From Anadara kagoshimensis (taxonomy: Eukaryota; Mollusca; Bivalvia; Arcoida; Arcidae): a stretch of DNA of 64,000 bases. Position numbers and translations under genes: made by a program. Every line of letters begins with the position of its first letter. Position 1 is the first letter of the stretch. The DNA is taken from assembly GCA_021292105.1 (NCBI GenBank), contig CM037869.1, forward strand, positions 7,066,204-7,130,203. The letters run 5' to 3'. The notes below the pieces were generated by a model. It saw only the letters and a program-made list of their open reading frames with translations, made no database searches and was not told where the DNA came from. Positions 10,850 to 23,247 of this stretch are shown here, piece after piece.

Positions 10850-10950
10850 TTTTTTTTAATTTTGGGTCAGACTTGGCCAGTGATCAAACCCACAGCCTCC
10901 CAGTTACGGAACGAGCACTCTACTGAGATACCGCAGTGGTACCGTGTTTT
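10850..10950 (-). repeat. tRNA-headed SINE fragment
   Basis: On the minus strand, GCGGTATCTCAGTAGAGTGC resembles a pol III A box region, and GTGGGTTTGATCAC lies where a B box (GGTTCGANTCC) is expected. The tail is GGCCAAGTCTGACCC then A-rich. The copy at about 59,670 has the same GTCTGACCCAA tail, supporting a SINE family. 10,951-11,321 has nothing further. Confidence 0.5.
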
Positions 10951-11321
10951 TCTGAGATATAGTTGCTATGTCAGTACCAGTGATGTTTATTTAATATTCA
11001 ATGACTTGTACCAGGTGAAACCATTACTTTGGCTTCTTTTATATGCTAAAGCAATCATCCACCCCTTACATCATGATTCGGATCCCTAACTATGTATGGA
11101 CAAAGCAATATGGGCTTCCTGATACAACAAATAATAAAAATTCATATGATTGCATCCAGGGTAAATCTGTGAAACAAAACAATCACATATTCACTTAATA
11201 TTTACTAATAAATTTGCATATATTGCTAAAATTATGTTGGCAAATATTATATATACGGTGTCTGTCTTGTTCAGTCCCATCAAACAAGTTTTACTGAATT
11301 CTTTATTTTTTCCCTTTACAG

Positions 11322-11825
11322 CTGTCTATAAATGTGAAAGTCATTAGGCTACTGGAGTCCAAACCACAAAATGTTCGTGGAGAATTGATCAATTGCAGAC
11401 AGGCAATAGTTGCTTATAACACTGGTTTCATCACCTTAAATGTTTGGGATGACCAAGTCCACTCTTTAGAAGGAAAACGTTATACCATAACAGATATGGC
11501 TACCAGGCTTTTCAACAATAAATCATCCCTTACAACAACAAAAACAACCAAAATCTCACAAGTGAAAGCTGTTGTAAACACTGTAGACATCCCTGAAACA
11601 TTTCAAGACATTAGAACATTTACAGGCTCTGTCTTGCAAGTTGTTGTTAATTTAACAGCTAATTGTTCCAATTGCAAGATGAAAATTGAAAACTACAATG
11701 CCAGCAATTTCATTCGCTGCACAAATTGCAATATGAAACAAAAAACATCAAATCTTGGAAAGGTCATCATGCATGCTACAATAAATTTAATGACAAAAGC
11801 CGGTGTGAAAAAAATTAGTCTTTAG
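11322..11825 (+). CDS. OB-fold-like exon with C4 zinc ribbon
   Basis: A polypyrimidine tract and AG (TTTTTCCCTTTACAG) precede base 11,322, so this is probably a 3' exon rather than an ORF starting at an ATG. It shows an OB-like strand pattern (FITLNVWDDQVHSLEGKRY, ITDM) and two CxxC pairs (CSNCKMK..., CTNCNMK), as in single-strand DNA-binding RPA-type zinc ribbons. The frame closes right after an A7 run; an open frame continues with LNVLEDFLLE... to about 11,996, suggesting an indel. The role is probably nucleic-acid binding and could be transposon-derived. Family uncertain. Confidence 0.5.
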   Translation: MSINVKVIRLLESKPQNVRGELINCRQAIVAYNTGFITLNVWDDQVHSLEGKRYTITDMATRLFNNKSSLTTTKTTKISQVKAVVNTVDIPETFQDIRTFTGSVLQVVVNLTANCSNCKMKIENYNASNFIRCTNCNMKQKTSNLGKVIMHATINLMTKAGVKKISL

Positions 11826-12154
11826 AACTTTCCTTCTTAAAGAAAAGAAAGAATATCTTGCAAACAATAAACTTAAATGTTTTGGAAGATTTCCTCTTAG
11901 AAACAGAGCACTTAAAGATTACAGTGGTTGATGAGATGGATACAGAAATGTTGGCAGTTAATAATGCAACAAATGCGAACAAGCAGGATGCAAAATAAAA
12001 TAAAAACGGAAAACTTTCTACATTTTAAATAATTGTTTAATATATACCAGTTAAATAAAAAAAGACTGAAACATGTCAAGGAAAATTTAATAAACAGATT
12101 TGTATTTTTGTTCTCTGTAACAAAATACAACTGCTTTACATGCATAATAATTAC

Positions 12155-12415
12155 ATATTATACCAGTGTTATATTCACAGCACTAGACGGCCGTTTCGGA
12201 ATACAATTCCTCATCAGTAGTGCTTGGACCAAAATTATGAACCCTAAATTATTTTGAAGATGTTGAAAAGCTACCCAAAAGACCAAAATATATTTTACCA
12301 AATTAAGCTAAGGAAATACTTTGCATGAGGGAGTATACCTTAGTTTTTGAGAAATTTTAACTTGCAGGAAATTTAGACAATTATAGTATATTTCTGACAA
12401 TAATACGAATTTTTC
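12155..12415 (-). repeat. Hammerhead-type repeat, copy B
   Basis: Aligns along its whole length with 1905-2164, with a roughly 13-base insertion after the ribozyme (ATGAACCCTAAAT region) and a short deletion at the GAAATTT part. Copies A and B have the same orientation, 10.2 kb apart. Confidence 0.75.
12179..12224 (-). ncRNA. Type I hammerhead self-cleaving ribozyme, complete core
   Basis: Minus strand, 46 nt: stem I AGCACTA (12,224-12,218) pairs perfectly with TAGTGCT (12,185-12,179). Core CTGATGA is at 12,217-12,211, stem II GGAAT-TGT-ATTCC at 12,210-12,198, GAAA at 12,197-12,194, and then the palindrome ACGGCCGT followed by C (12,186), the predicted cleavage site. All invariant core nucleotides are present. 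The very short, loopless stem III is typical of metazoan retrozyme/Penelope hammerheads, which are thought to work best as dimers. Confidence 0.85.
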
Positions 12416-13079
12416 GTCAACTGAGTTTGTGATATCCATCCTCGGGGCAGGACCACCAGCAGAGATATCTAGATGCATTTAATATTTAGCTCTAATATTA
12501 TGTGTTTTTTGTTATTTTTTAACACGTATCTTTAAAAAGAACCTCAATAGATAGGAAACAATAATTTGAGTAAGAAAAAACAATTTTCAGATTATGTATT
12601 TTGGGTGAAAATTTAACTACATGTATGCACAGTTAGTGTTCTGCTAAAAGGCAACAATCATAAAAAACCAGTTGTGTAACCTTCTAAACATGGTATATTG
12701 TATGTATTTTATTGGAAAGAAACATATTGTTTGATAAATGTGAATGCTTTTCATGTTAGTGAATGCCTGTCATTAACATTTCATATTGTTTTTCTTCCCA
12801 TGGCATTTTTTAATAAACAAGAAGTGTAATGATTATCAAACAACAAATTGCAATATGTTTCAGAAAAATTAAAGTCCAATACATGTTGACTACATATTGT
12901 ACTTGTATGTCTTTATTAAAAAGTACCTGTATTTTAAACTCCATACTGGAAAATAACAATGCTAAGACTTCATAAAGGCAGAAAATTGTCGAGTATCACT
13001 GATTTATATCTATACAATTTATTACTTATTTATTTTTCTGGATATAATTTTAGCGTTAAACTCAATATAAACTTTTTAA
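12416..13079. other. No gene seen
   Basis: AT-rich (poly-T/A tracts), with no ORF or repeat I can name. Confidence 0.4.
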
Positions 13080-14290
13080 CAAGAGCACCGCCGATCGGAG
13101 CATTATACGCCCGTGTTATATTGATCGAGTAGTACTATTTACTGAGAAGTATAAGTACAACTAGGATATATGTATGTAAAAATATATTACCAACTCCGTG
13201 TTCGGGCCATAACTCGTAACCCAAAAACGTTGTAATTCAAATTTGCACGAGATATTACCATGATTAAGGTGTACCTGTATAACAAATTTTATTTAAATCC
13301 ATGGTTGTATTGTCTTCTGACTGGAATACAAACCACATGGTCATACATACAAAAATTTCTAAGTTAAAAAAGGGGCATAACTCCTCCAAAAATAATCTGA
13401 AAAAGTTGTAATTCGAACTTGCACCAGATATTAACATCGTAAATGTGTATACCAAATGTACAACAAATTTCATTTAATTTCATGTTTGTATTGTCTACTG
13501 AATGGAATACAAACCACATGGTCATACATACAAAAATTTCTAAGTTAAAAAAAGGGCATAACTCCCCCCAAAATAATCCGAAAAAATTGTAATTCGAACT
13601 TGCACCAGATATTAACATCGTAAATGTGTATAGCAAATTTCATTTGAATCCATAAATAGTTGTAGGCTCTAATGATCGGAAACCACATGGTCATACATAC
13701 AAAAATTTCTAAGTTAAAAAAGGGGCATAACTCCTCCAAAAATAATCCGAAAAAGTTGTAATTCGAACTTGCACCAGATATTAACATCGTAAATGTGTAT
13801 ACCACATGTATAACAAATTTCATTTAAATCCATGTTTGTATTGTCTTCTGAATGGAATACAAACCACATGGTCATACATACAAAAACTTTTAAGTTAAAA
13901 AAAGGGCATAACTCCTCCAAAATAGTCCGAAACAGTTGTAATTCGAACTTCCACCAGATATTAACATCGTAAATGTGTATACCAAATTTCATTTGAATCC
14001 ATAAATAGTTGGAGGCTCTAATGATCGGAAACCACATGGTCATACATACAAAAATTTCTAAGTTAAAAAAGGGGCATAACTCCTTCAAAAATAATCCGAA
14101 AAGTTGTAATTCGAACTTGCACAAGGTATTATCATGGTACAGCTGTATACCAAATTTCATTTGAATCCATAAATGTTTGTGGTCTCTATTGAACGGAATA
14201 AAAATTGTTAACAGACGCCCGCCCGCCCGGACGGACAGCACCGTAACATACATGTAATACGTCCCGTCATATGACGGGCGTATAAAAATC
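13080..14290 (+). mobile_element. Helentron-like (HINE/pearl-type) non-autonomous element
   Basis: 5' end AAGAGCACCGCCGATCGG, then TTATACGCCCGT (13,103-13,114). The 3' end has its exact inverse ACGGGCGTATAA (14,274-14,285) overlapping a perfect 16-bp palindrome CCCGTCATATGACGGG (14,263-14,278). Between them is a tandem array, and before the palindrome comes a CGCCCGCCCGGACGGACAG tract. Subterminal inverted repeats plus a 3' hairpin plus core tandem repeats is the design of Helentron-associated elements (CvA/pearl/DINE-1). The element is non-coding. Confidence 0.7.
13195..14175. repeat. Tandem array with alternating 181/169-bp units
   Basis: The mark GGGCATAACTCC recurs at about 13,375, 13,556, 13,725, 13,906 and 14,074, giving spacings of 181, 169, 181 and 168. 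Long units share GTTTGTATTGTCT.CTGAATGG; short units share CATAAATAGTTG.AGGCTCTAATGATCGG. The array is therefore an alternating dimer of about 350 bp. First and last units are the most diverged. Long minus-strand frames across it (up to 179 codons) are by-products of the repeat. Confidence 0.85.
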
Positions 14291-14773
14291 TTAACTTTTA
14301 ATTCCGTGAAAAATTGCCGGTCTTGTATTTAAAGGCAGCACCCATTTTGCATGATGTCCAGTTAGTAGCTTGTTCAGATTGATTCAATTGAATTTATTCT
14401 AAAGTTGTAACAAGTGATTATTAATTTTTCGGAATAAATAATACTCATAGTCGTAGTGTACATATTGTTATTTCAAGGCTAATATTCAGAAATTTTGGTT
14501 GCTTAGGTTTCCACTCGGTCTGTTCATCCGTCAGATTTGTCCGTATCTGGCTCGAATAAATACAACTTCAATCCAATTTTGCGAGTTTGTCTAATTATTA
14601 CTCAAATAATGATAAACAACTAACATATATAGATGCACATCAAACTTATTACTTTCTTCTACATTCATCTGTATCATATGTCAATACATCAGCAGTATTT
14701 CTACTACTCGCCATGTTAAATACTACTGTTACTAATCACACATAGGTAAATCTCAAAATGGGTTGTTTCATTA
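14291..14773. other. No gene seen
   Basis: AT-rich; no supported feature. Confidence 0.4.
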
Positions 14774-14935
14774 TGTCCACAAACTGTTCTATATAGTGTA
14801 CCACATGGTTACATATCATGTCCATAGTGTATCACATGGTTACATCTCATGTTCAGAAACTGTTCTATATATAGTGCACCAAGTGGATACAAACCATGTC
14901 GATTGACTGTTCTATATCATGTTCACAAACTGTGA
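14774..14935. repeat. Short tandem repeat, about 50-bp unit, 3-4 copies
   Basis: Degenerate copies of CTGTTCTATATAGTG.ACCACATGGTTACAT.TCATGT with the variants CATAGTGTATCACATGG and ATATAGTGCACCAAGTGG. Immediately upstream of the MULE relic. Confidence 0.6.
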
Positions 14936-15036
14936 CAGGAGAGGAATTGAAATAAAAAGTTACGAATCTTGTATGTTTTCTTTAAAAAACCGCATGGAAC
15001 TTAGCTTCGGCATCAGCAGTATTCTTTGCTGTTTCA

Positions 15037-15942
15037 GGTGTATTGATTACGCTGTCCCTGAAAATGCCAACAGAAGGGTTAGGCAGCTCCAGCTCGATGA
15101 CCTGACAGTAAAACTGAGAATTGGATCTATCCAGGCAAAAACAGTTATAATTGTGAAATTACCATTAAAAGGAGCACAAGAAAATATCTTCTGACAATTG
15201 AAAGTGGTTTCTCCAAATCTATGAACTCAACATTAAGAAGAGTATATTAACCACCATGTGCAAATGGGAGTAACATCAGTCCCCTATATCAGAAAACTCC
15301 TAAGTTTCATGTACAACATAAATTAGCCCATACAGAAATTAGGGATATTAATAACTGTGTCCATGCAGCATTGGTGGCAGGAAGGTATTCAAATTTCGAT
15401 CAAGAAATGTTTCTTTGAAAATAGAGAATTAGCGGAAAGAGAAGAGTGATGATTTTTTAAGACCAACATCTGGAGAAAAGGCTACAACTGAGCAGATTAA
15501 AACAATCCCATCTGGTTTAAAAACTCTGAAATTGATGAAGATATGAAGACTTCGAGGTTCAAGTGAAAACCAATTCAAATGCCTTCCTGTTTGTACATCA
15601 GTCAGAGACAAAACAAATTGCTGAAAAAGTATGGTGAGATGGTACTGATAGATGCAACTTACAAAACCACAAAATATGCATTGCCACTATTTTTGGTTGT
15701 AGCAAGAACAAATGTGGGATATGTGCCAGTTGCAAAATTTGTAACAGAAAACGAAAGGACCGAGTCCATCGAAGAGGCATTAATTATCATCAAGAACTGG
15801 AATCCAAACTGATCCCCAAAATATTTCATGATGGACTATTCTGATGCCGAGTACCAGGCCACCCACCATACTTTTCCAGACAGTGAGAAGTACCTTTGTT
15901 ATTTTCATGTGGAACAAGCATGGACTCGTTGGACGAGACAGA
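15037..15942 (+). pseudogene. MULE transposase-domain gene, 5' exons, decayed
   Basis: A plausible acceptor (TTTGCTGTTTCAG) precedes 15,020-15,040 and a good donor (GACAGA|GTAAGTAAT) follows 15,942. The recognisable part is the MULE core: VLIDATYKTTKYALPLFLVV, ARTNVGYVPVAKFVTENE and, after a stop or frameshift near 15,810, MMDYSDAEY...FPDSEKYLCYFHVEQAW. Several frameshifts lie between 15,190 and 15,580. The gene continues at 20,270 after an intron enlarged by a LINE. Mutator-like proteins in animals may be transposons or domesticated genes; this copy is broken. Confidence 0.65.
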
Positions 15943-16027
15943 GTAAGTAATAGACACTTAAAAAAATTACACAACCAATTTTTGTTAATGCGAAATTAGA
16001 TTCATGTAAAATTAAATTGATTTTCAC

Positions 16028-19000
16028 CACAATTTTATCAACGAGTTATGGATAATATTAGTATTTTTTTAATAATACCGCAATAATTTTAGGTGGAGAT
16101 TTAAATGTGGCACTTGACTACCAGGCAGACACCACTAATTATGTCCATAAGAATAATCCAAAAGCTCAGCAAAAAATACTCGAAATTATGAGCGAATTCG
16201 ATCTTGTAGACGTATGGAGAGAACTAAACCCTAATGTGAAAAGGTATACCTGGAGGGGTCCAAAAGAAAAATATCAAAAAATGGGTAGATTAGATTATTT
16301 TTTGATTTCCTTAGATGTTCAAGGTTTTTTGGTAAATGCTGATATAGACACTTGTTATAAGTCCGACCATTCACCTGTTACAATAGAACTTAAATTTTCA
16401 GAACATGAAAAGGGGAGGGGTATTTGGAAATTTAATAATGGTTTACTGTATGACCAAGAATATATAAATATTGCAAAAAAATCAATTAAAGAAACATGTA
16501 ACCAGTATCTGATTAACCCGGTTAATAATCTAACAGAATATTCAATAAACGACCAACTACTATGGGAAATGATTAAATTAAATTTACGAGGAAAAACAAT
16601 TTCATATTCATCATATAAAAAGAAAATTAATATTGAAAAGGAATTTAAATTAGAAAATGAGCTTAAAAATCTTTACGAAAATGAAGCCATATCATCTCGA
16701 GACGAAATAGAAAATGTAGAACATGAATTAAAAACTTTAAGGGAAGATAAAATAAGAGGATTAATAATGAGATCGAAAGCAAAATGGTTAATAGAGGGGG
16801 ATAAAAGCAGTAAATATTTTTGCAATTTAGAAAAAAGACAATATCTGGAAAAAAACAATACCAAAATTGATTCTTGATAATGGTACAGAATTGGATAGCC
16901 AGTCTGATATAATAAATGCCCAAAGAGATTTTTACAGAACCTTATATACATCCCAAAACCTTCAGATCAATGATAAAAATCACATATTCTTTGATAAAAA
17001 TAATGCCTTTTTAAATCAACTTGATGAAACACAGTCAGTGGCACTTGAAGGGGAACTATCAGATCTCGAATGTACAAATGCTTTGAATTTTATGAAAAAC
17101 GGAAAATCGCCAGGTATGGATGGATTTACAATCGAATTTTACAAATTTTTTTGGAATGATATTAGAGAATTTGTTGTCAAAGCATTAAATTATGGGTATA
17201 ATAATGGTAAATTCTCTATTACACAAAGGCAGGGGGTGATCACATGTATTCCTAAGGAGGGAAAGTCAAAATTTTACTTAAAAAATTGGAGGCCGATTTC
17301 CTTACTGAATGTAGATTATAAAATTGCATCAGCAGCAATTGCTAGCCGAATTAAACCAGTTCTTAATACAATAATAAGTGAATCACAAACAGGCTTTATA
17401 AAAGGGAGGTTTATTGGGGAGACAAGTAGGTTGGTATATGACATTTTAGAAAAAACAGAAACAGAAAATATTCCAGGTATTTTGCTTCTTCTTGATTTTG
17501 AAAAAGCTTTTGATTCCATAGAATGGTCTTTTATTGAAAATTCACTTAAATTCTTTGGTTTTGGGAACTCAATCATCAAGTGGTTTCTTGCTTTTTATTC
17601 AGATATAACAAGCTGTACTCAATACAACGGTCACTGTTCTAGTTTCTTCCAGATTCAACGGGGTGTCAGACAAGGTGACCCACTTTCCCCTTATCTTTTC
17701 ATCATATCCGCTGAGTTATTAAGTGCAGCAATTAAACAAGACCCTAAAATAAAAGGCATCACAATAAACGATTCTGAATATCTTATAGGACAGTATGCAG
17801 ATGATACCAGCCTTATGCTGGACGATGACTCTGAATCTCTTAACTCTGCTATTAAAATAATTGAAGATTTTGGCGACTGTTCTGGTTTGAGAGCAAACTT
17901 TGAAAAAACCGAGGTTGTGTGGATTGGGGCCAGGAGGGGATGCATTGAGGAATTGCAAACTAAAAAGTGTTTAAAATGGAATCACAGTGGATCTTTTAAA
18001 CTTCTAGGGCTAAAATATAATTTACAAGCAGACTCGATATATATCGAGAATTACACTGAAAAGGTTACCTCTTTTAAAAACGTTCTCAAAAACTGGTCTT
18101 ATAGAAATTTGTCCTTAATGGGAAAAGTCACAGTGGTGAAAACAATCGCATTACCAATATTGATTCAAACTTTCATGGCACTTCCAGATCCCCCTAAAAG
18201 AATAACAGATGAAATACAATCACACATTTTTAACTTCATCTGGAATGGCAAAGTAGATAAACTTAAACGAAATATTATGTATAACGACCTGGAACATGGC
18301 GGACTTCGGGTGCCTCATATACAATCTTTTTATCGAGCACTTAAAATGACATGGATTAAAAAACTAATTGACCCTCTGAATAACTCATCTTGGAAATGTC
18401 TTTTGTTAGATACGCTTGAAAAAATCGGAGGAGATAAAATACTTTTCCTACAGGAAATTGGCATATCAAAATGTTGTGCAGGATTCAATTCTTTTTGGAT
18501 AAATGTTTTTCAAAATTGGGCAAAATTAAACCAATCCCTCACTGCATCCCCGAATGACATTATTTCCCAACCTCTATGGTACAATCCCGAGATTAGAATT
18601 GATAAAAAAATGGTATTTTTCAAGAACATGGTCGATTGTGACATTTATTTTATTAATGATATTATTGACGAACATGGATTTTTCTTGAACTGCGGAGAGT
18701 GCAACGAAAAATACGGCTGTTCAATAAATCATGTGAGTTACGCGGGTCTAGTAAATGCTATACCAAAACACTGGAAAAATATCTTAAAAAATAATTTGTT
18801 TAATAAAGAAATTAAAAATGTTAATATACAATATTTAAAACGGAAAGACAAAGTTTCAAAAATATTTTACAACATGTTCTTAAAATCGGTTAAAAAGGAC
18901 CCTTTTAAAACACAAGATTTTTTTCATACACAACTTAACACTAGTATCCACGAAATAAACTGGAAACAGATATATAAATCGCCTTTTATTATTACCAGTG

Positions 19001-19574
19001 ATTCAAAGTTGCAGTCTTTGCAGTTCAAGATCAATCATAATATAATTTTTACAAATGATCGATTATTTAAGTGTAAACTTTCAGAAACAGAACTGTGTTC
19101 TTTCAAAAGAAACATTGATTCACTTATTTTATGAATGTAGTTACAGTCGATCGGTTTGGTTTGGTCTTTTAGATGACCTTTACAATAGTTGTGGTTTATT
19201 TATTGACAAAAACATACGACATTTTATTCTTGGTTTGACAAATCATCCAAACAAACATATAATTAATCTCTGTTTTCTGATCATCAAAAATCACATATAC
19301 TTATGTAAATTGAGAAAGACCAGGCCAAACTATAAAATTGCTTTACAATCAATCAAAGATTACAGAAAATTAGAACTGTTCTCTCTATATATGTTAAGTC
19401 CCAAAATAGCAAACAACATAAGACAATCATGGAATATTATTAATTTACTTTTAGATAGAAATGGATGAATTTATAATTTGTATATTTTTCTCTGTTAAAG
19501 TGTGTATTTATATATTAATGAAATGATTATGTTTAATGTATGGAAGATGGAATAAAAACTATTAATACCAAAAA
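16028..19574 (+). mobile_element. LINE of L1/Tx1 type, 5'-truncated, with 20-bp target duplication
   Basis: A 20-bp direct repeat, AAAATTAAATTGATTTTCAC, flanks the insert (16,008-16,027 and 19,575-19,594). The insert ends in AATAAAAAC..., a short A run, then the duplication. It begins inside the endonuclease domain, the normal 5' truncation of a LINE. The perfect duplication indicates a young insertion into the intron of the MULE gene. Confidence 0.9.
16107..19468 (+). pseudogene. LINE ORF2 (endonuclease C-part, RT, zinc region), two frameshifts
   Basis: Frame 1 (to 16,877) holds the endonuclease end: GGDLNVALD, GRLDYFLIS, SDHSPVTIEL. Frame 2 (16,867-19,134) holds the RT: KSPGMDGFTIEFYK, NWRPISLLNVDYKI, LLLDFEKAFDSIEW, GVRQGDPLSPYLFI, the catalytic QYADDTSLML and a thumb GLRANFEKTE. 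Frame 3 (from about 19,100) holds the C-terminal KETLIHLFYECSYSRSVWFG, typical of L1/Tx1 ends. The first break is at an A7 run (about 16,853), the second near 19,100. Apart from these it has no stops over 3.3 kb. Confidence 0.88.
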
Positions 19575-20269
19575 AAAATTAAATTGATTTTCACATGAAA
19601 TTCAATATAATTCACATGAAATTCTTCTATTGAATTTCATATAAATTTGACATGAAATTCACGTGAACAAAAATATGGCTGTGTAGAAGGAAAAGTACAA
19701 TAAAATTCCTCAAATGTATATTATGGAAGGTTAAGCGAAACAGATAATACCCACAGTTTGTTTGAAACTATGGGCCACTATGAATTAAAAAATTCTTTCA
19801 AAATCAAGTTTTTCCAATTTGTTTTACACACTGGCTGTAATTATACACCACAAAATATTGATAATTTATTATGTAAATATGTAGCATGAAGGAGAGAAAA
19901 ATGCAAGGTCGGATTAATGACTGAATCTATGGATGAGTGATCTACCAACTGGTCTACCCATAACAGCTACATATGTAATGGTGGCTTAATATATATGGCA
20001 TGCAATGATGTTTTTAATGCTTAAAGTAACATCTACTGGATATGCGTTATTCAAAACCATCCATGCGACTTGTAGATCACTTTTTAAAACTTATATAGTT
20101 AAGTAGCGAGTATTGTTTCTACATTAAGTTATTTGATTCCATTATCTTCATTGCGATTTGCCAAATAAATAGGGGCAATAACTGTAAAACATTTGTTCGT
20201 CATTATGAAACACATTTCTTGTAAACTAAATGCAAGTATTTTACAATTATTGTTCAAATTTTTTTGTAG

Positions 20270-21545
20270 AGAAGAATGACCTATCTGATTCAGAGAGAGA
20301 ACAACTGATGACTATGTTAAGGAAAATAGCAAATGCACCAACAAGACTTAGGTATGACAGTGCCATGGAAGAATTGAAAAGTTCCATCATATACAGAAAT
20401 AACAACACAGTTAAATCATGCATAGATAACTTCTGTCTGAATATACTAGAGGTAAGCTAAAATTTTCTCTTATCTTTCCCAGCTGATTTACTATTTGAAA
20501 TATCCAACAATCAAATTCAATCTATTTCATTTTAATACCCCTTAAAATTCAGTTAAAATTTCGACATACGAGCATATATACAATTTTAAGTTTTTCTAAA
20601 TCTAGTTTTCCTGATACTATGCAGATTTTATGGATCATAATTACCCATCATATGAATGAATTTTCTCAAACAATATTTCTGACACTGGCTTTCCTTTATA
20701 AGATCTTTAAGTGAATGAATATTAAGATTCTAAATGATAAAAACATTCATAATTGTTAACCAATCTTTTATTCCAAATGTGGTTTGCACATAAAATTTAG
20801 ATGGTGTTCTGTTATCCAGTTGGATTTAATTCTAATTTTTCAATTTAATTGCATCATTTAATCATAGATTGAATTATATTTGTAAAGATGGTGCAGAATA
20901 TTTTTTTAAGAATGGCTTCCACTGAAATGCCACTACAAATGGCGTGGAAGCATTGAATAATTCCTTGAAGAAATTTTATCTGAAGCTGACATCAAATGGT
21001 ACTCTGTCATCACTCATTGACATAATTGTCAATGATTTCATTCCTGACCAACTAAGAACATATACACAAATGAATTACCAGTACTGCAGCGATTATAAGA
21101 AATATAACCAATATGTACCAATTTTTTAGGCAACAAACCAAGAAATGTGGTAAAACATTGTTTGCCAAGATATACAAGTGCTGAAATGTATACGTCTGAA
21201 GATATTGATGCCATTAACAATAAAGTGTTTCTAGTTAAGAGTGAAACAAGATCAAATGAATTTTACAATGTTGACCTTGGTTCACTGTCAAGATTACCAT
21301 CATGTTCTTGTGCTGATTTTGTAAAAGATTACCTTCCATGTAAGCACATGTTTGCAGTTTTCCGCAACACAAGATTCACATGGGATGACCTTTCATCTGT
21401 ATATACATCAAGTCCATACATGAACCTTGATGACAATTTTTTGTCTGCAAGCACTTCTTATGACATCAGTGCCACTTCCGATAAATCTGGTGACTTACAT
21501 GTAACACCTTTATCTTTCAATACACAGGAACATGAAAATCAGTAA
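20270..21545 (+). pseudogene. MULE gene, 3' exons with SWIM zinc finger
   Basis: The first exon, 20,270-20,451, has an acceptor TTTTTTGTAG and donor CTAGAG|GTAAGC, with a helical peptide (DSEREQLMTMLRKIANAPTR). The last exon, from about 20,888, contains the MULE hallmark TNGVEALNNSLKKFY and an in-frame TGA at about 20,921. After a frameshift near 21,127 it holds the SWIM finger CSCADFVKDYLPCKH (CxC...CxH). It follows the transposase exons at 15.0-15.9 kb in the expected order and strand. 19,595-20,269 is intron with TGAAATTCA repeats. Confidence 0.65.
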
Positions 21546-22840
21546 CATGATACATCAAAACATTGGAATCTTTTGTCTACATGTTCTGACACATTACTCC
21601 AAGTTAACCTCAAGTATGTAAACTAATAAAAATATTGAAGTCAACTGTAGACAAAGAAAACGACTGAGTTGGGTTGATTATAGACAGTTAATTCTGATTA
21701 CTGATCACACTGATTTTACACTTGCGGGACAATATTAAGATATGTGGCTTCATCTTACATCGTGAACTAAATCGATCAAAAATTCAAATTGACAATACAT
21801 TAGGCTTGTCCGTTTTTGGTAAAAAAAATAAACGACCGATTTTCAATTCGGCGTTCGGTGATTTATATCCGATTTTGGCGATTTGTGGGACCGTGCTTTC
21901 AGAACCAGAGTATTAGCCTCTTATTAACAGATTAATTATCAAGTGACCATCAGAATTTTTATAAATGAAATTGGTAAGTTTTATCGTAACACCTGGGTTG
22001 AAACTATTATTTTTATCACCTGATCACTATGGTTAGATTTTATGGTTTCTTAAATTATTTTTTGATGAGCGATTTGTTTCCGAGAATGGCATGACCGTTC
22101 CAGACAATAATTTTTTTTCCAATCGGGCGGTTAATTGTTAGGGTGTCCTCTGACTGCCATTGGCAGGTTGTGTTATATACGCAGGTGATTTTAGGCTAAT
22201 GTTCTTATTAAAAAGCTTCTACTCTAACAAATTTAAATAAGTTTTAATCAAACTGTCCGGTTTGGCAGAGATCATATTCATGATATAAAAAGATATTAAT
22301 CTAAGACTACAAAATGCCCATGTGTTGGTAATTTACAGTTTCACGACACAGGTGTTATCAATGAACACCAGCTTCGGCGACACTCGGCCATGTCTACTCA
22401 ACCGACAGAGGAAGTAATCTATATTTAGAATCTAAATTCTGATTAGCTGAGATCGTCTTATTGACCCAGATCTCGATATGTGTTACTAGTAGATGTCATT
22501 AGTGAAATTGAACAAAAGTATAACATACCATCCAACATAAATTCAAGTCAATGAAATTATTTTGAATGCCTTATTTTAACTATACATCTTTATTTTGTCA
22601 TCAAATATATCAACTTACTGTTTGAATGTTTACATCTGAAACGTATATCAAGAGAAAAAGATGTATGTATATTTTTTTATTTACACATCCGCTAATCTTC
22701 AACTTTAATCACTTTAAAGAAGTCTGTAAATTACATGGATTTTTGCGGTGCTTTTTCTAAAAAACATTTTTTGAGACATTACAAATAAAGATATCTGTGT
22801 ATTAATTCTCAATTGTCCCATGATTTCTTGGGTGTATTCC
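21546..22840. other. No gene seen
   Basis: AT-rich; no coding or repeat structure recognised. Confidence 0.4.
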
Positions 22841-22965
22841 TTATACGGAAGAAATTGGACGTAGACAGACACGACCGAGTAGTACCGTTCGGCGAGTTTT
22901 CCTTATATGGAGGAAATCGGAAGTACACAGACACAATCGAGTATTACCGTTCGGCGAGCTTTGTA
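22841..22965. repeat. Two tandem copies of a 65-bp unit
   Basis: TTCCTTATA.GGA.GAAAT.GG then GACACGACCGAGTAGTACCG / GACACAATCGAGTATTACCG and TTCGGCGAG, in direct order. 22,966-23,247 is featureless. Confidence 0.6.
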
Positions 22966-23247
22966 GCCAATAAATAATGATCAAGGCAGATATCATAACT
23001 GCCCCGCGACATAACTTGTTCAATGATTTTTTCAAAATAATCGTTTTTTGTTTCCATTTCTGATGTACGAGACGAGCGAGATATCACCCCATATGGAGCT
23101 CACTTCCTGTCGATTTGATCGCTTCAATGACTTTGAGAAAAGTGGTGCACACGATGCGTCAAATGAATTGGACGTATGGTCCATGCTATTTTTCTATGAC
23201 GTCATGTACGTCTAACCTATAGACGGGAAATTCCCGGCGCTTTTCCG

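Noticed and set aside
13195-14175. CRISPR-like direct repeats
   Set aside because: Units of 169-181 bp without short-repeat/spacer structure; eukaryotic tandem array.
13264-14253. Overlapping minus-strand ORFs of 69-179 codons
   Set aside because: They repeat the same peptide because they lie on the alternating tandem array; no start context, no domain.
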